Below, in pieces: positions 50,436-59,139 of a stretch of 64,000 nucleotides of DNA. The stretch is from NCBI GenBank assembly GCA_947001705.1, contig CAMQHT010000006.1, forward strand, positions 1 through 64,000. The letters are read 5' to 3'. The DNA comes from an uncultured Collinsella sp. Its GTDB lineage: Bacteria; Actinomycetota; Coriobacteriia; Coriobacteriales; Coriobacteriaceae. The position numbers were made by a program, and so were the translations under genes. The notes beneath the pieces are model-generated. The model searched no databases. It had not been told where the DNA came from and saw only the letters and a list, made by a program, of their open reading frames with translations. Position 1 is the stretch's first letter, and each line of letters starts with the position of its first letter.

Positions 50436-51221
50436 ATGGCAGATACCGCCACTACCGGCACTGCGGCAGCCGTGCAAAACCAAGAGCCGCTTATCCGCGT
50501 CGAGGGCCTGCGCAAGAGCTTTGGCTCGCTCGAGGTACTCAAGGGCATCGACTTGTCCGTCAATCCCGGCGAGGTCGTCACCATCATCGGCGCCTCGGGC
50601 TCGGGCAAGTCGACCTTCCTGCGCTGCCTCAACCTGCTCGAGACCCCGGACGCGGGCCACATCTGGTTCCACGGCCAGGACCTCACGGCCGAGCGCTGCA
50701 ATATCAATAAACTGCGCGAGGACATCGGCATGGTGTTCCAGGGCTTCAACCTGTTCAACAACATGGACGTGCTCGACAACTGCACGCTCGCGCCCGTCAC
50801 GCTCAAAAAGATGAGCAAGGTCGAGGCCGAGAAGGTCGCGATGGAGCATCTGACCAGCGTGGGACTCGAAAAGTTCGCGCACGCCGCCGTGGGTCGCCTG
50901 TCCGGTGGTCAAAAGCAGCGCGTGGCCATCGCTCGTGCCCTGTGCATGAATCCGCAGATCATGCTGTTTGACGAGCCGACCTCAGCGCTCGACCCCGAGA
51001 TCGTGGGCGAGGTGCTCGAGGTCATGCGCAAGCTCGCTGCCGACGGCATGACCATGGTCGTCGTCACGCATGAGATGGCCTTTGCCCGAACCGTGTCCGA
51101 CCGCGTGGTCTTTATGGACAAGGGCGTGGTACTCGAGGACGCCGCGCCGGCCGAGCTCTTTGGCAATCCCAAACACCAGCGCACCCGCGAGTTCCTCTCG
51201 CGTTATCTCGAGGACAAATAA
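50436..51221 (+). CDS. polar amino-acid ABC importer, ATP-binding protein
   Basis: A 261-residue ATPase of the GlnQ/HisP type. Walker [11 protein letters not shown]-loop in '[17 protein letters not shown]', signature LSGGQKQ and Walker [12 protein letters not shown] are intact. An N-terminal tail of ~18 residues (Ala/Thr-rich) precedes the core. It is the last gene of the importer operon, followed by a GC-rich hairpin (51245-51269) and the M20 peptidase gene 72 nt later. ATG 50436 follows GAGGAGA. Confidence 0.93.
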   Translation: MADTATTGTAAAVQNQEPLIRVEGLRKSFGSLEVLKGIDLSVNPGEVVTIIGASGSGKSTFLRCLNLLETPDAGHIWFHGQDLTAERCNINKLREDIGMVFQGFNLFNNMDVLDNCTLAPVTLKKMSKVEAEKVAMEHLTSVGLEKFAHAAVGRLSGGQKQRVAIARALCMNPQIMLFDEPTSALDPEIVGEVLEVMRKLAADGMTMVVVTHEMAFARTVSDRVVFMDKGVVLEDAAPAELFGNPKHQRTREFLSRYLEDK

Positions 51222-51293
51222 CCGATTGCAAACGCTTATGTGGCAGGGCCGCTCCGGTGGGGCGGCCCTCGTCATCACAATCGAAAGGATGTC

Positions 51294-52709
51294 ATGGCCG
51301 AGGTTTGGCGCTTCTTTGCGCATGAGGATGATTTTGCCGATATAGACGAGGCCGGCGCGTGCGAGCGCTTGGGCCGCGTGCTGTCGTTTCCGACCATTTC
51401 GAGCATGGATGCCGAGGCGGTGGACTGGCAGCCCTTCGACGACCTGCGCGCCTATATGCAGCAGGCCTGGCCGCGCGTGTTTGCGGCGGGCGAGGTCGAG
51501 CTTATCGACCACTCGCTGTTGGTGACGCTTGTCGGCTCCGACCCTGCTCTCAAGCCCGTTATGCTCATGGGCCACATGGACGTGGTCCCCGTGGTGCCGG
51601 GTACCGAGGCCGACTGGACGCACGCCCCCTTTAGCGGGCACGTGGACGACGCCTACATTTGGGGCCGCGGTGCCATCGACATGAAAGACCAGGTCGCAGG
51701 TATTCTCGAGGCGGTTGAGTATGCGCTGGCGCACGGTTGGCAGCACGAGCGCACGCTGCTCCTGGCCTTTGGTCAGGACGAGGAGACGACGCAGTACGGC
51801 GCAGGCGCCATCGGCCGCGCGCTCGAGGAGCGCGGCATTGAGCTTGAGTACCTGATCGACGAGGGCGACTACCGCATCGTTCCGGCTGCCGAGTACGGCG
51901 CGGGCGAGGGCTGGCTTATGCATGCCGATCTCGCGGAGAAGGGCTACGCCGATATCGTGTTGAGGACGCGTAGCGAGGGCGGACATTCTTCCAACCCCTA
52001 CGGCGGCACGTCGCTCGAGGTGCTCGGCCGTGCCATCGCCGCAATCTGCGATATCGAATGGCCGACGCGCGTCACGGACCTGCTTGTCGCACAGCTCGTC
52101 GAGCTGGGACTCTGCACGGCCGACGAGATTGCCTCCAACAAGGACGCCATCGTGCGCGAGTGCCTTGCCAGCAAGAAGCTCTATCCGCTCGTGACCACCA
52201 CCTGTGCACCGACCCAAATCGAGGGCGGTAGCACCGGTGCTAACGTGATGCCGCAGGATATGTGGGCCAGTATCAATTTCCGCATGCTCGAGGGCACGAG
52301 TGTGGCCGACGTTGTGGCGCGCTGCCGTGAGGCGGTTGCCGGGGCGGACCTTGCCGGTCGTGTCGAAGTGGAGCTGGGCCCCGGCAGCTCCGAGCCCTCG
52401 CCGTCCCCGCGCATCGGTGGTCCCGGCCTCGAGGCGGTTCGCTCCATCGCCGCCCGCTATTTCTGCGATCCAAAGGGGACGGAGGAAAACGGATCATCCG
52501 AGCCGTTGGCGATTGTCCCCTCGACCGTGATCGGCGCGACCGACGCTGCCAACTACCAGCACATTTGCTCCGAATGCATTCGTTTTTCGGCGTTTGTGGT
52601 CGACGATGACGAGTGCGACCGCGGCGTCCACGGCACCAACGAGCGCATCACCCGCCGCGCCTACCTCCAGGGTGTTCGCTTCCTCATCGCCCTGCTCCAT
52701 ACGCTCTAG
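51294..52709 (+). CDS. M20-family metallopeptidase (dipeptidase/deacylase)
   Basis: A 471-residue enzyme of the ArgE/DapE/CPG2 group. Metal ligands are visible in GHMDVVP (His), 'IWGRGAIDMKD' (bridging Asp) and GQDEET (Glu pair). A dimerisation/lid domain lies at about 200-330 with 'RSEGGHSSNPYGGTSLEV'. Expected reaction is hydrolysis of a peptide or N-acyl amino acid. It closely follows a polar amino-acid importer, so it may act on imported dipeptides or acyl amino acids (inference). ATG 51294 follows GAAAGGA. Confidence 0.88.
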   Translation: MAEVWRFFAHEDDFADIDEAGACERLGRVLSFPTISSMDAEAVDWQPFDDLRAYMQQAWPRVFAAGEVELIDHSLLVTLVGSDPALKPVMLMGHMDVVPVVPGTEADWTHAPFSGHVDDAYIWGRGAIDMKDQVAGILEAVEYALAHGWQHERTLLLAFGQDEETTQYGAGAIGRALEERGIELEYLIDEGDYRIVPAAEYGAGEGWLMHADLAEKGYADIVLRTRSEGGHSSNPYGGTSLEVLGRAIAAICDIEWPTRVTDLLVAQLVELGLCTADEIASNKDAIVRECLASKKLYPLVTTTCAPTQIEGGSTGANVMPQDMWASINFRMLEGTSVADVVARCREAVAGADLAGRVEVELGPGSSEPSPSPRIGGPGLEAVRSIAARYFCDPKGTEENGSSEPLAIVPSTVIGATDAANYQHICSECIRFSAFVVDDDECDRGVHGTNERITRRAYLQGVRFLIALLHTL

Positions 52710-52742
52710 AATCCGACAAAGGGACTCTCCCTTTGTCGGATT
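52710..52742. repeat. dispersed hairpin (GACAAAGGG family) at a gene end
   Basis: AATCCGACAAAGGGA (52710-52724) pairs perfectly with 52728-52742 around CTC. It abuts the M20 peptidase stop codon and is the likely transcript end. The remaining ~195 nt to prfA is non-coding. Confidence 0.8.
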
Positions 52743-52938
52743 CCGTGCGGGTTATATGCAGGTTTGCCTGCGCACGCTATCATGTATGGGTTAGACCGCA
52801 ACTATGTACCCCGTACGCGAAGGGATGCGCATGTATCTGAAGATCGACATGCTCTAGCTGGACTTACCCCCGCAATGGCGCCGTGCGCCCCATCAATTCT
52901 GCCGATTTTCACCTTCACGCATATAAAGGAGTCCCGTC

Positions 52939-54006
52939 ATGCGCGACAAGCTCGAAAAGATCATCAAGGCCTACGAGGAGCTCGAGAAAAAGCTTTCCGA
53001 CCCGGCCGTCGCTTCCGATATCAAGGAGTTCACGCGTCTCAACAAGGAGTACGCGCACCAGTCCGACCTCATCGCTGCCTCGCGCGAGTACATCGGCGCG
53101 CTCGATGACATCGAGGCTGCCAAGGAAATGCTCCACGATACTACCGATGCCGATGAGAAGGAGATGCTCCAGATGGACATCTCCGAAAACGAGGCCAAGC
53201 TTCCCCAGCTCGAGGAAGACATTAAGTACATGCTCATCCCGAGCGACCCCAACGACGACAAGAACACCATCGTCGAGATTCGCTCCGCCGCTGGTGGCGA
53301 CGAGGCGGCTATCTTTGCCGGCGATCTGTACAAGATGTATCAGCGCTTCTGCGAGTCGCGCGGCTGGAAGACCACCGTGCTCGACTCCAGCCCCAGCGAG
53401 GCCGGCGGCTTTAAGTCCATCGAGTTCAAGGTCGAGGGCGACCGCGTCTACTCCGTCATGAAGTTCGAGTCCGGCGTGCACCGCGTCCAGCGCGTTCCCA
53501 AGACCGAGTCCCAGGGCCGTATCCAGACCTCCACGGCGACCGTCGCCGTACTTCCCGAAGCCGAGGAGATCGACGTCCAGATCAACCAGTCCGACCTGCG
53601 CATCGACACCTACTGCGCCTCCGGTCCTGGCGGTCAGTGCGTTAACACCACTTATTCCGCCGTGCGCATCACCCACCTGCCCACCAACACCGTGGTGCAG
53701 TCGCAGGAACAGCGCTCCCAGATCCAGAACCGCGAAGTCTGCATGCAGATGCTGCGCGCCCGTCTGTACGAGATGGAGCTCGAGAAGCAGCAGGCAGAGC
53801 TCGGTGCCGAGCGCCAGAGCCAGATCGGCCACGGCAACCGTTCCGAGAAGATCCGTACCTACAACCAGCCCCAGGACCGCGTGACCGATCACCGCATCGG
53901 TTTCAACTCCACCTACAATGGCGTCCTCCTGGGCGACCAGCTCGGCACCGTCATCGAGGCGCTCGCCGCCGCCGAGCGTGCCGAGAAGCTGGCACAGGCT
54001 GTTTAA
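52939..54006 (+). CDS. prfA: peptide chain release factor 1
   Basis: A 355-residue class I release factor that reads UAA and UAG and triggers peptide release at the ribosome. GPGGQCVN near residue 230 carries the GGQ tripeptide that enters the peptidyl-transferase centre; 'VQRVPKTESQGRIQTSTATV' precedes it as in RF1. The length is normal. Its Gln methyltransferase gene (prmC) lies 590 nt downstream. ATG 52939 follows AAAGGAG. Confidence 0.97.
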   Translation: MRDKLEKIIKAYEELEKKLSDPAVASDIKEFTRLNKEYAHQSDLIAASREYIGALDDIEAAKEMLHDTTDADEKEMLQMDISENEAKLPQLEEDIKYMLIPSDPNDDKNTIVEIRSAAGGDEAAIFAGDLYKMYQRFCESRGWKTTVLDSSPSEAGGFKSIEFKVEGDRVYSVMKFESGVHRVQRVPKTESQGRIQTSTATVAVLPEAEEIDVQINQSDLRIDTYCASGPGGQCVNTTYSAVRITHLPTNTVVQSQEQRSQIQNREVCMQMLRARLYEMELEKQQAELGAERQSQIGHGNRSEKIRTYNQPQDRVTDHRIGFNSTYNGVLLGDQLGTVIEALAAAERAEKLAQAV

Positions 54007-54007
54007 G

Positions 54008-54033
54008 TTACGGCGTTTTACCAAACGCCGTAA
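54008..54033 (+). terminator. terminator stem after prfA
   Basis: TTACGGCGTTT pairs perfectly with AAACGCCGTAA (54023-54033), directly after the prfA stop codon, just before the second copy of the 103-bp repeat. Confidence 0.65.
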
Positions 54034-54037
54034 CTGC

Positions 54038-54174
54038 TCGACGCTGCGCGCCGCCCAGAGCGACAATTTGTCATTCAAAAGGCAAGGCATGACCAGAAGG
54101 TCTATGCCTTGCCTTTTTCATGCCAACTTGTTCGCTCTGGACGTCGCTCGCTGACATTGCCAAAACATCGGCGT
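54038..54174. repeat. dispersed 103-bp repeat, copy 2 (homology to 54174)
   Basis: Identical to 48038-48140 over 103 bp with imperfect extension. It has the same inner hairpin with TTTTT and the same CCAGAGCGA/TCGCTCTGG outer arms. In both places it sits just after a short terminator stem downstream of a coding gene. Confidence 0.9.
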
Positions 54175-54596
54175 TTCCTTGGTTGTCAAATGATCCGTAG
54201 GGAGTCATTGGTGACATTGCCTTGATATTTTATTCAGTCGGCTGTGATGTCATTTGAGCTGCTTACCTGCTTAAGGTAATTGACGGCATAAGTCCGCTAT
54301 CGAAAATATTGCTCAAAATATCGTTCAAGAAGTCGTGGGGCGAATTTTGGCGTGTCGCGCGTCAAGCGATGTGGCAAGCGTTTGGTTAGATATTGGTCAG
54401 TTTTGGGGCAACCTTGCCAAAAACTTGACGGATGCAGATTTAGACGTCGACGAATGAACACTTCAGGTGGGCTCCAAGCAAAATTCTGGGCTGATTCTCG
54501 ATAATCGCCTTCAATCGTCCCTTGCCAGGCGCTGGCCTCGCTTACAATCTGCTCCGACATTCGCGCGCCGCCCGGCGCTTAAGAGGGGAGGGCCCC
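54175..54596 (+). other. AT-richer non-coding region upstream of prmC
   Basis: About 420 bp with base composition unlike the coding neighbours and no convincing gene. TTGCCA near 54521 and TACAAT (54542-54547) could be a promoter for prmC with a short spacer. A minus-strand open frame at 54297-54560 was judged spurious. Confidence 0.5.
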
Positions 54597-55871
54597 ATGG
54601 CAAACGAGATCTGGACCATCAAGCGTTGTCTCGAGTGGACCAAGGAGTACCTGGCCGAGCGCGGCGAGGAGCATCCCCGTCTTTCTGCCGAGTGGCTGCT
54701 GTGCGCCGCCACGGGCCTGGCGCGCATTGACCTATATATGCGTATGGACGAGACGCTTAACGCGGCCCAGCTCGAGACCATGCATGCGGCCGTTGTCCGC
54801 CGCGCTAAGGGCGAGCCGCTGCAATACATCACAGGCAGCACGCAGTTTCGCATGATCGACGTCGCGTGCGCCCCCGGTGTGCTCATTCCGCGCCCCGAGA
54901 CCGAGATGCTCGTCGAGGAAGTCCTCAATTATCTGGATGCCGAGGTACTGAGCCCCGAGGCCGCTGCCCGTCAGCGTGTTGAGCTGCCTTGGAACGATGA
55001 GGTCGAGGAGGCACGCAAGGCCGAGGCCGCATTGGCCGACGAGCGAGCGACGGCCGAGCGCCGTGCCGCCAACCTCACAGCTGCCGACGAGGCGGCGCTA
55101 GGCGGCGATGTGCTGGGCAGTCGCGCTTATGCCGAGGAACTGGCCGATCGCGAGGCCGAGGAAGCCGCCGCGCAGGCGGCAGAAGCCGAAGCGGCAGAAG
55201 CAGAGGCCATGGAAACCCCCGAGCCCGAGCTCGACGAATACGGCATCGCCATTGAGGACAACGACCAACAGGCGACTCCCGCGCAAGATGCCGCCGAGGC
55301 CAACGTATCTGCCCCAGCTGAGCCCCGCACTGCCCGCGTTCTCGAGGTCGGCTGCGGCACGGGCTGCATTTCGCTCTCCCTTGCCTGGGAGCGCCGCGGC
55401 CACGTTACCTGCACTGCTACCGATATCGAGCCGCGCGCCATCGACCTTGCTACCAAGAACCGTGATGCGCTTGGCCTCACGTCCGACGAGGTTGCCTTCA
55501 GCCTCACAAACCTGGTGAGCTCCATTCCCCGCGAAGAGTGGGGCACCTTTGACGTACTCGTCTCCAACCCGCCCTACATCCCCACCGATGTCATGCGCTC
55601 GCTGCCGCACGAGGTCAAGGACTTTGAGCCCGATCTGGCGCTCGAGGGTGGCGCCGACGGCCTCGATATCTTCCGCCGCCTGCTCAACGCGGCGCCCTAC
55701 ATGTTGCGCGCCGGCGGCCTCTTTGCCTGCGAGCTCTACGAGGGCGCGCTCGACGCTGCGGCCGAGCTCTGCCGCCAAGCGGGTCTGTCGGACGTGCGCA
55801 TCGTCCACGACCTCACCGATCGCCCCCGCATCGTCCGAGCCATCGTCACCGAGCCCAAACAGCGCCAGTAA
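54597..55871 (+). CDS. prmC: peptide-release-factor glutamine methyltransferase PrmC with large acidic insertion
   Basis: A 424-residue version of an enzyme that is usually ~280 residues. The N-terminal helical substrate domain is residues ~1-80, and 'PGVLIPRPETEMLVEEVL' near 100 starts the methyltransferase domain. Then about 135 residues rich in Ala and Glu (roughly 110-245) interrupt it. The SAM loop LEVGCGTGCISLSL is near 251, and catalytic NPPYIP starts near 324. It methylates the GGQ Gln of release factors, and prfA lies just upstream. The insertion falls between the PRPETE strand and the SAM loop, so the core fold can survive. ATG 54597 follows GAGGGGAGG. Confidence 0.92.
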   Translation: MANEIWTIKRCLEWTKEYLAERGEEHPRLSAEWLLCAATGLARIDLYMRMDETLNAAQLETMHAAVVRRAKGEPLQYITGSTQFRMIDVACAPGVLIPRPETEMLVEEVLNYLDAEVLSPEAAARQRVELPWNDEVEEARKAEAALADERATAERRAANLTAADEAALGGDVLGSRAYAEELADREAEEAAAQAAEAEAAEAEAMETPEPELDEYGIAIEDNDQQATPAQDAAEANVSAPAEPRTARVLEVGCGTGCISLSLAWERRGHVTCTATDIEPRAIDLATKNRDALGLTSDEVAFSLTNLVSSIPREEWGTFDVLVSNPPYIPTDVMRSLPHEVKDFEPDLALEGGADGLDIFRRLLNAAPYMLRAGGLFACELYEGALDAAAELCRQAGLSDVRIVHDLTDRPRIVRAIVTEPKQRQ

Positions 55872-55894
55872 TATTTATTAACTGGTTAGCAAAA

Positions 55895-55914
55895 ATTATA
55901 AAGTAGTTTATAAT
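55895..55914. promoter_or_regulatory. candidate HicAB operator
   Basis: ATTATAAA-GTAG-TTTATAAT is a perfect inverted repeat 25 bp upstream of hicA, overlapping promoter-like AT-rich sequence. The antitoxin is the expected ligand. Confidence 0.65.
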
Positions 55915-55939
55915 TAGGACGGCTGAAAGAGGTCGGCCC

Positions 55940-56125
55940 ATGCAACCTCCTACCTTTCGGGAAATCATTGCCCTACTCAAGCACGATGGATTCGTGAAGG
56001 TCGCGCAAGTCGGTAGTCATGCTAAGTATGTTTCTGGTGACCGCGTTGTCACCGTGAACGGCTCTGGTGGTGATCGACCAAAGAAGGGCACGTGGGCAAG
56101 TATTCGTCGCCAAGCTGGATGGTAG
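55940..56125 (+). CDS. hicA: HicA-family mRNA interferase toxin
   Basis: A 61-residue dsRBD-like toxin. 'FREIIALLKHDGFVKVAQVG' then SHAKY (catalytic H27) and a basic C-terminal 'KKGTWASIRRQAGW' match HicA/YcfA, which cleaves mRNA independently of ribosomes. It is followed 11 nt later by a HicB antitoxin gene. The leader is very AT-rich compared with the genome, which suggests acquisition by transfer. AAGAGG precedes ATG 55940. Confidence 0.88.
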   Translation: MQPPTFREIIALLKHDGFVKVAQVGSHAKYVSGDRVVTVNGSGGDRPKKGTWASIRRQAGW

Positions 56126-56136
56126 TTGGAGGCAAA

Positions 56137-56583
56137 ATGAGGCAGCGATTTACCTATGACTGCGTTCTCATAAAAGAAGACGATGGTTACTGCGCTAGCT
56201 TCCCGCAGATTCCCGGCGCCTTTGCCGATGGCGATACGCGCGAAGAAGCGATTGCCCATGCCACCGAGGCGCTGATGGCGTTTTTGGCCGACGACCTCAA
56301 CAACGGTTTGACTCCGGCAGGGTACGAACGCTCGGCCGAGGTCGTGGCCCTTTCAGTCGAAATCGACCACGAGGACGCTCGGGAAGCGGCGTGCCGAACA
56401 TTTAAAGACGCAGCGCTGGACCTCAAAGTCTCCGCTCCGCGGATTACCGCGCTGGTCAAAGCCGGAAAGCTCGATGTTGAACTCGTCGACGGCCGTCGGA
56501 TGATAACGATAGGCAGCATCGAGCGCTACGCCGCCCAAGAACGCCACGCCGGCAGGCCAAAGAAGTTCGTCGCAGTCCAATAA
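56137..56583 (+). CDS. hicB: HicB-family antitoxin
   Basis: A 148-residue antitoxin. The N-terminal partial RNase-H fold reads 'YDCVLIKEDDGYCASFPQIP' then GAFADGDTREEAIAHA, the classic HicB pattern. The C-terminal ~45 residues hold a small DNA-binding unit (VSAPRITALVKAGKL) that should bind the palindrome at 55895. It neutralises HicA and autoregulates the pair. ATG 56137 follows TTGGAGG. Confidence 0.9.
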   Translation: MRQRFTYDCVLIKEDDGYCASFPQIPGAFADGDTREEAIAHATEALMAFLADDLNNGLTPAGYERSAEVVALSVEIDHEDAREAACRTFKDAALDLKVSAPRITALVKAGKLDVELVDGRRMITIGSIERYAAQERHAGRPKKFVAVQ

Positions 56584-56717
56584 CCCCCTCACTTTCACCG
56601 ACTACTAGAGCCGCTCACCAAACCAACATGCGCTCTGGGCAAATAGGTTGAACGTTTCGTGCGAGAATGCCCCACAGTAAACAAACTTGCACCAGAGCGT
56701 AAGGGGCTGGCATACAC

Positions 56718-57461
56718 ATGCAGACGGTCTATCGGGTATACGAGGGAACGCGCGAGCCGCATCGGCTTGCCGTCGAGCGCACGGCCGAGGTGCTCGGCCG
56801 CGGCGGCCTGGCTTTGATCCCGACCGAGACCGTCTACGGTGTCGCCGTGGCAGTCAACGCCTTCTCGGACGCCGTGCCCCAAGATACAAGCGAATTCCCA
56901 TCGTGGCCGCGCGATCCGCAGGCTGCCGTCAATGGCGCCGCAGTCCCTGCGCTCGGCACCGGCTATCGCCGTATCTTCACTCTCAAGCAACGTGAACTCA
57001 CGCAAACCGTCGCTTGGCTGGTCGATGGCGTCGAAGCACTCGACCGCTATGGCGTGGATATCCCGGAAGATGCCCGCATACTCGCGCGACGATGCTGGCC
57101 GGGAGCCCTGACTATCGTGGTCAAGGCAGCCCCCTGCGTGCCGACCTTTATGCGCGCTGCCGACGACACGGTGGCACTTCGCGCTTCGGCCTCGCCCGTG
57201 GTGCAGGCGCTCATTCGCGCCTGTGGCAGCCCCCTTGCCTGCACCAGCGCCAACACGCATGGCGCGCCCGCGCCGGCAAGTTTTATCACGGTGGAGGGTC
57301 GCATCCTGGAGGGGGTCGATGTTGCCGTCGACGCCGGTGAGACCCCGTGTCGCGACGCCTCGACCATCGTGTCGTTTCAGCACGGCGAGCTCCAGATCCT
57401 GCGCCAAGGCGCACTTCCCGCATCAGAGATCGAACGGGTCCTGTCCGACCCGATGCAATAG
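56718..57461 (+). CDS. Sua5/YciO/YrdC-family threonylcarbamoyl-AMP synthase-like protein
   Basis: A 247-residue protein of the TsaC/Sua5 family, which makes threonylcarbamoyl-AMP for t6A37 in tRNA. 'GLALIPTETVYGVAVAVNA' near residue 30 and 'PGALTIVVKAAP' near 130 are family motifs; IFTLKQRELTQ carries the KxR-type pair, and 'SPLACTSANTHGAP' the Ser-Ala-Asn motif. The region between residues ~50 and 80 has a short insert (SDAVPQDTSEFPSWP). No Sua5 C-terminal domain is present. It is followed 13 nt later by glpK in the same direction. Confidence 0.85.
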   Translation: MQTVYRVYEGTREPHRLAVERTAEVLGRGGLALIPTETVYGVAVAVNAFSDAVPQDTSEFPSWPRDPQAAVNGAAVPALGTGYRRIFTLKQRELTQTVAWLVDGVEALDRYGVDIPEDARILARRCWPGALTIVVKAAPCVPTFMRAADDTVALRASASPVVQALIRACGSPLACTSANTHGAPAPASFITVEGRILEGVDVAVDAGETPCRDASTIVSFQHGELQILRQGALPASEIERVLSDPMQ

Positions 57462-57474
57462 AAAGGTTTAAGCG

Positions 57475-59016
57475 ATGTCGTTGAATCTGGGCAGCCTGGG
57501 CATGGAAGATGCCTCGTTTGACTTTGGCGGTTCCTACATCATGGCGCTCGACTGCGGCACCACCTCGGTACTTGCGACCATCGTCGACGAGTACGGATGC
57601 ATCGTCGCGCAGGCACGTCGCAGCGTCAAAACCAGCTTCCCGCGTCCCGGCTGGGTGGAGCAAGACCCCATGGCGGTCCTTGCTAGCCAGATCGCCGTCA
57701 TGATGGAAGTCCAGTTTAAGAGCGGTATCCACTCCGACCGCATTGCCGCCATCGGCATCTCCAACCAGCGCGAGACCACGGTGGTCTGGGATCGCGTGAG
57801 CGGTCAGCCGATCTATAACGCTATCGTATGGCAGTGCCGCCGTACCGCACCTCTGATCGACGAGCTTGTCGAGCAGGGCGCAGAAGGGCTGGTGCGCTCC
57901 CGCACGGGACTCACGCTCGACCCGTATTTCTCGGCCTCCAAGGTGCAGTGGATTCTCGACAACGTCGACGGCGCACGCGAAAGCGCGGCGGCGGGCGACC
58001 TCATGTTTGGCACCATCGACACCTGGCTCATCTACAACCTCACCGGCGGCCAGGTCTTTGCCACCGACTACACCAATGCCAGCCGCACGGCACTCTTTAA
58101 TATCCATACGCTCGATTGGGACGACGACCTGCTGGCACTCTTTGACGTTCCACGTTCCATGATGCCCGAGGTTCGCTGGAGCTCGGGCGACTACGGCCGC
58201 GTCGCGAGCGACATCATGACCAACATGCCGCCCATCATGGGCGTGGCGGGTGACCAACAGGCGTCGCTGTTCGGCCACTGCTGTTTCCGTCCCGGCCAGA
58301 CCAAAAACACCTATGGCACGGGTTGCTTTATGCTCATGAACACCGGCGACGAGATCGTCGAATCCAAGAATGGCCTGGTCTCCACCATCGGTATCGCTGC
58401 GGACGGCAAAGTCAGCTATGCGCTCGAGGGCTCTATTTTTGCCGCCGGCTCAACGATGAACTGGCTTCGCAACAACATGGGCATCATCTCGAGCGTGAGC
58501 GAGTCGGCACAACTCGCCGCTTCGATTAGCGACAACGAGGGCTGCTACTTCGTTCCCGCCTTTGCGGGTTTGGGTGCTCCCTGGTGGGACCCGCATGCTC
58601 GCGGTATCGTGTGCGGTCTGACCGGCGCCTCGAGCCGTGCGACCATCGTACGTGCCGCCTGCGAATCCATGGCATATCAGAGTTACGACGTGCTGCGCGC
58701 CATGGAGCAGGACGTGGGGCTTTCGATTGAGCGCCTGTCTGTCGATGGCGGTGCCTCGCGCAACGAGTTCATCATGCAATTCCAGGCCGACCTGCTGGAT
58801 ATCCCCGTGCTGCAATGCGAGACGGTGGAGACCACGGCAATCGGTGCCGCGTACTTGGCGGGTCTTGCCGTCGGCTATTGGGAAGACCTGGAAGAGCTGG
58901 AGCAAAATGCCCAGATCGTTAGGACCTTCCTTCCCCACATGTCCGCCGAGCGCCGCGAACAAAACCTTGCGGGCTGGCGTGATGCAGTCAGGCGCTCGCT
59001 CAGTACCGCACAGTAG
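57475..59016 (+). CDS. glpK: glycerol kinase
   Basis: A 513-residue FGGY kinase. MALDCGTTSVLATI near residue 23 is the ATP phosphate-binding start, 'TGLTLDPYFSASKVQW' the substrate motif, GTGCFMLMNTG and 'SVDGGASRNEFIMQFQADLL' the C-terminal ATPase motifs. It phosphorylates glycerol to sn-glycerol 3-phosphate. About 20 extra residues precede the usual start; ATG 57475 has GAAAGG, while ATG 57541 would give the more usual length. No glycerol facilitator or dehydrogenase gene is next to it. Confidence 0.93.
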   Translation: MSLNLGSLGMEDASFDFGGSYIMALDCGTTSVLATIVDEYGCIVAQARRSVKTSFPRPGWVEQDPMAVLASQIAVMMEVQFKSGIHSDRIAAIGISNQRETTVVWDRVSGQPIYNAIVWQCRRTAPLIDELVEQGAEGLVRSRTGLTLDPYFSASKVQWILDNVDGARESAAAGDLMFGTIDTWLIYNLTGGQVFATDYTNASRTALFNIHTLDWDDDLLALFDVPRSMMPEVRWSSGDYGRVASDIMTNMPPIMGVAGDQQASLFGHCCFRPGQTKNTYGTGCFMLMNTGDEIVESKNGLVSTIGIAADGKVSYALEGSIFAAGSTMNWLRNNMGIISSVSESAQLAASISDNEGCYFVPAFAGLGAPWWDPHARGIVCGLTGASSRATIVRAACESMAYQSYDVLRAMEQDVGLSIERLSVDGGASRNEFIMQFQADLLDIPVLQCETVETTAIGAAYLAGLAVGYWEDLEELEQNAQIVRTFLPHMSAERREQNLAGWRDAVRRSLSTAQ

Positions 59017-59139
59017 GGCTGCGATGGGCTGCTCGATACAACAAACCGCTAAACTAATGCATGGCGTGCGGCGGCAACATTGCTGCGCGCCTTGTCAGCA
59101 AGGCCGTTTTGCGGCCGCAACGAAAGGGGCAATCAACCC

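Noticed and set aside
54297..54560. An 87-codon minus-strand frame in the gap upstream of prmC
   Set aside because: No ribosome binding site, overlaps the likely prmC promoter, and no known family; kept as non-coding.
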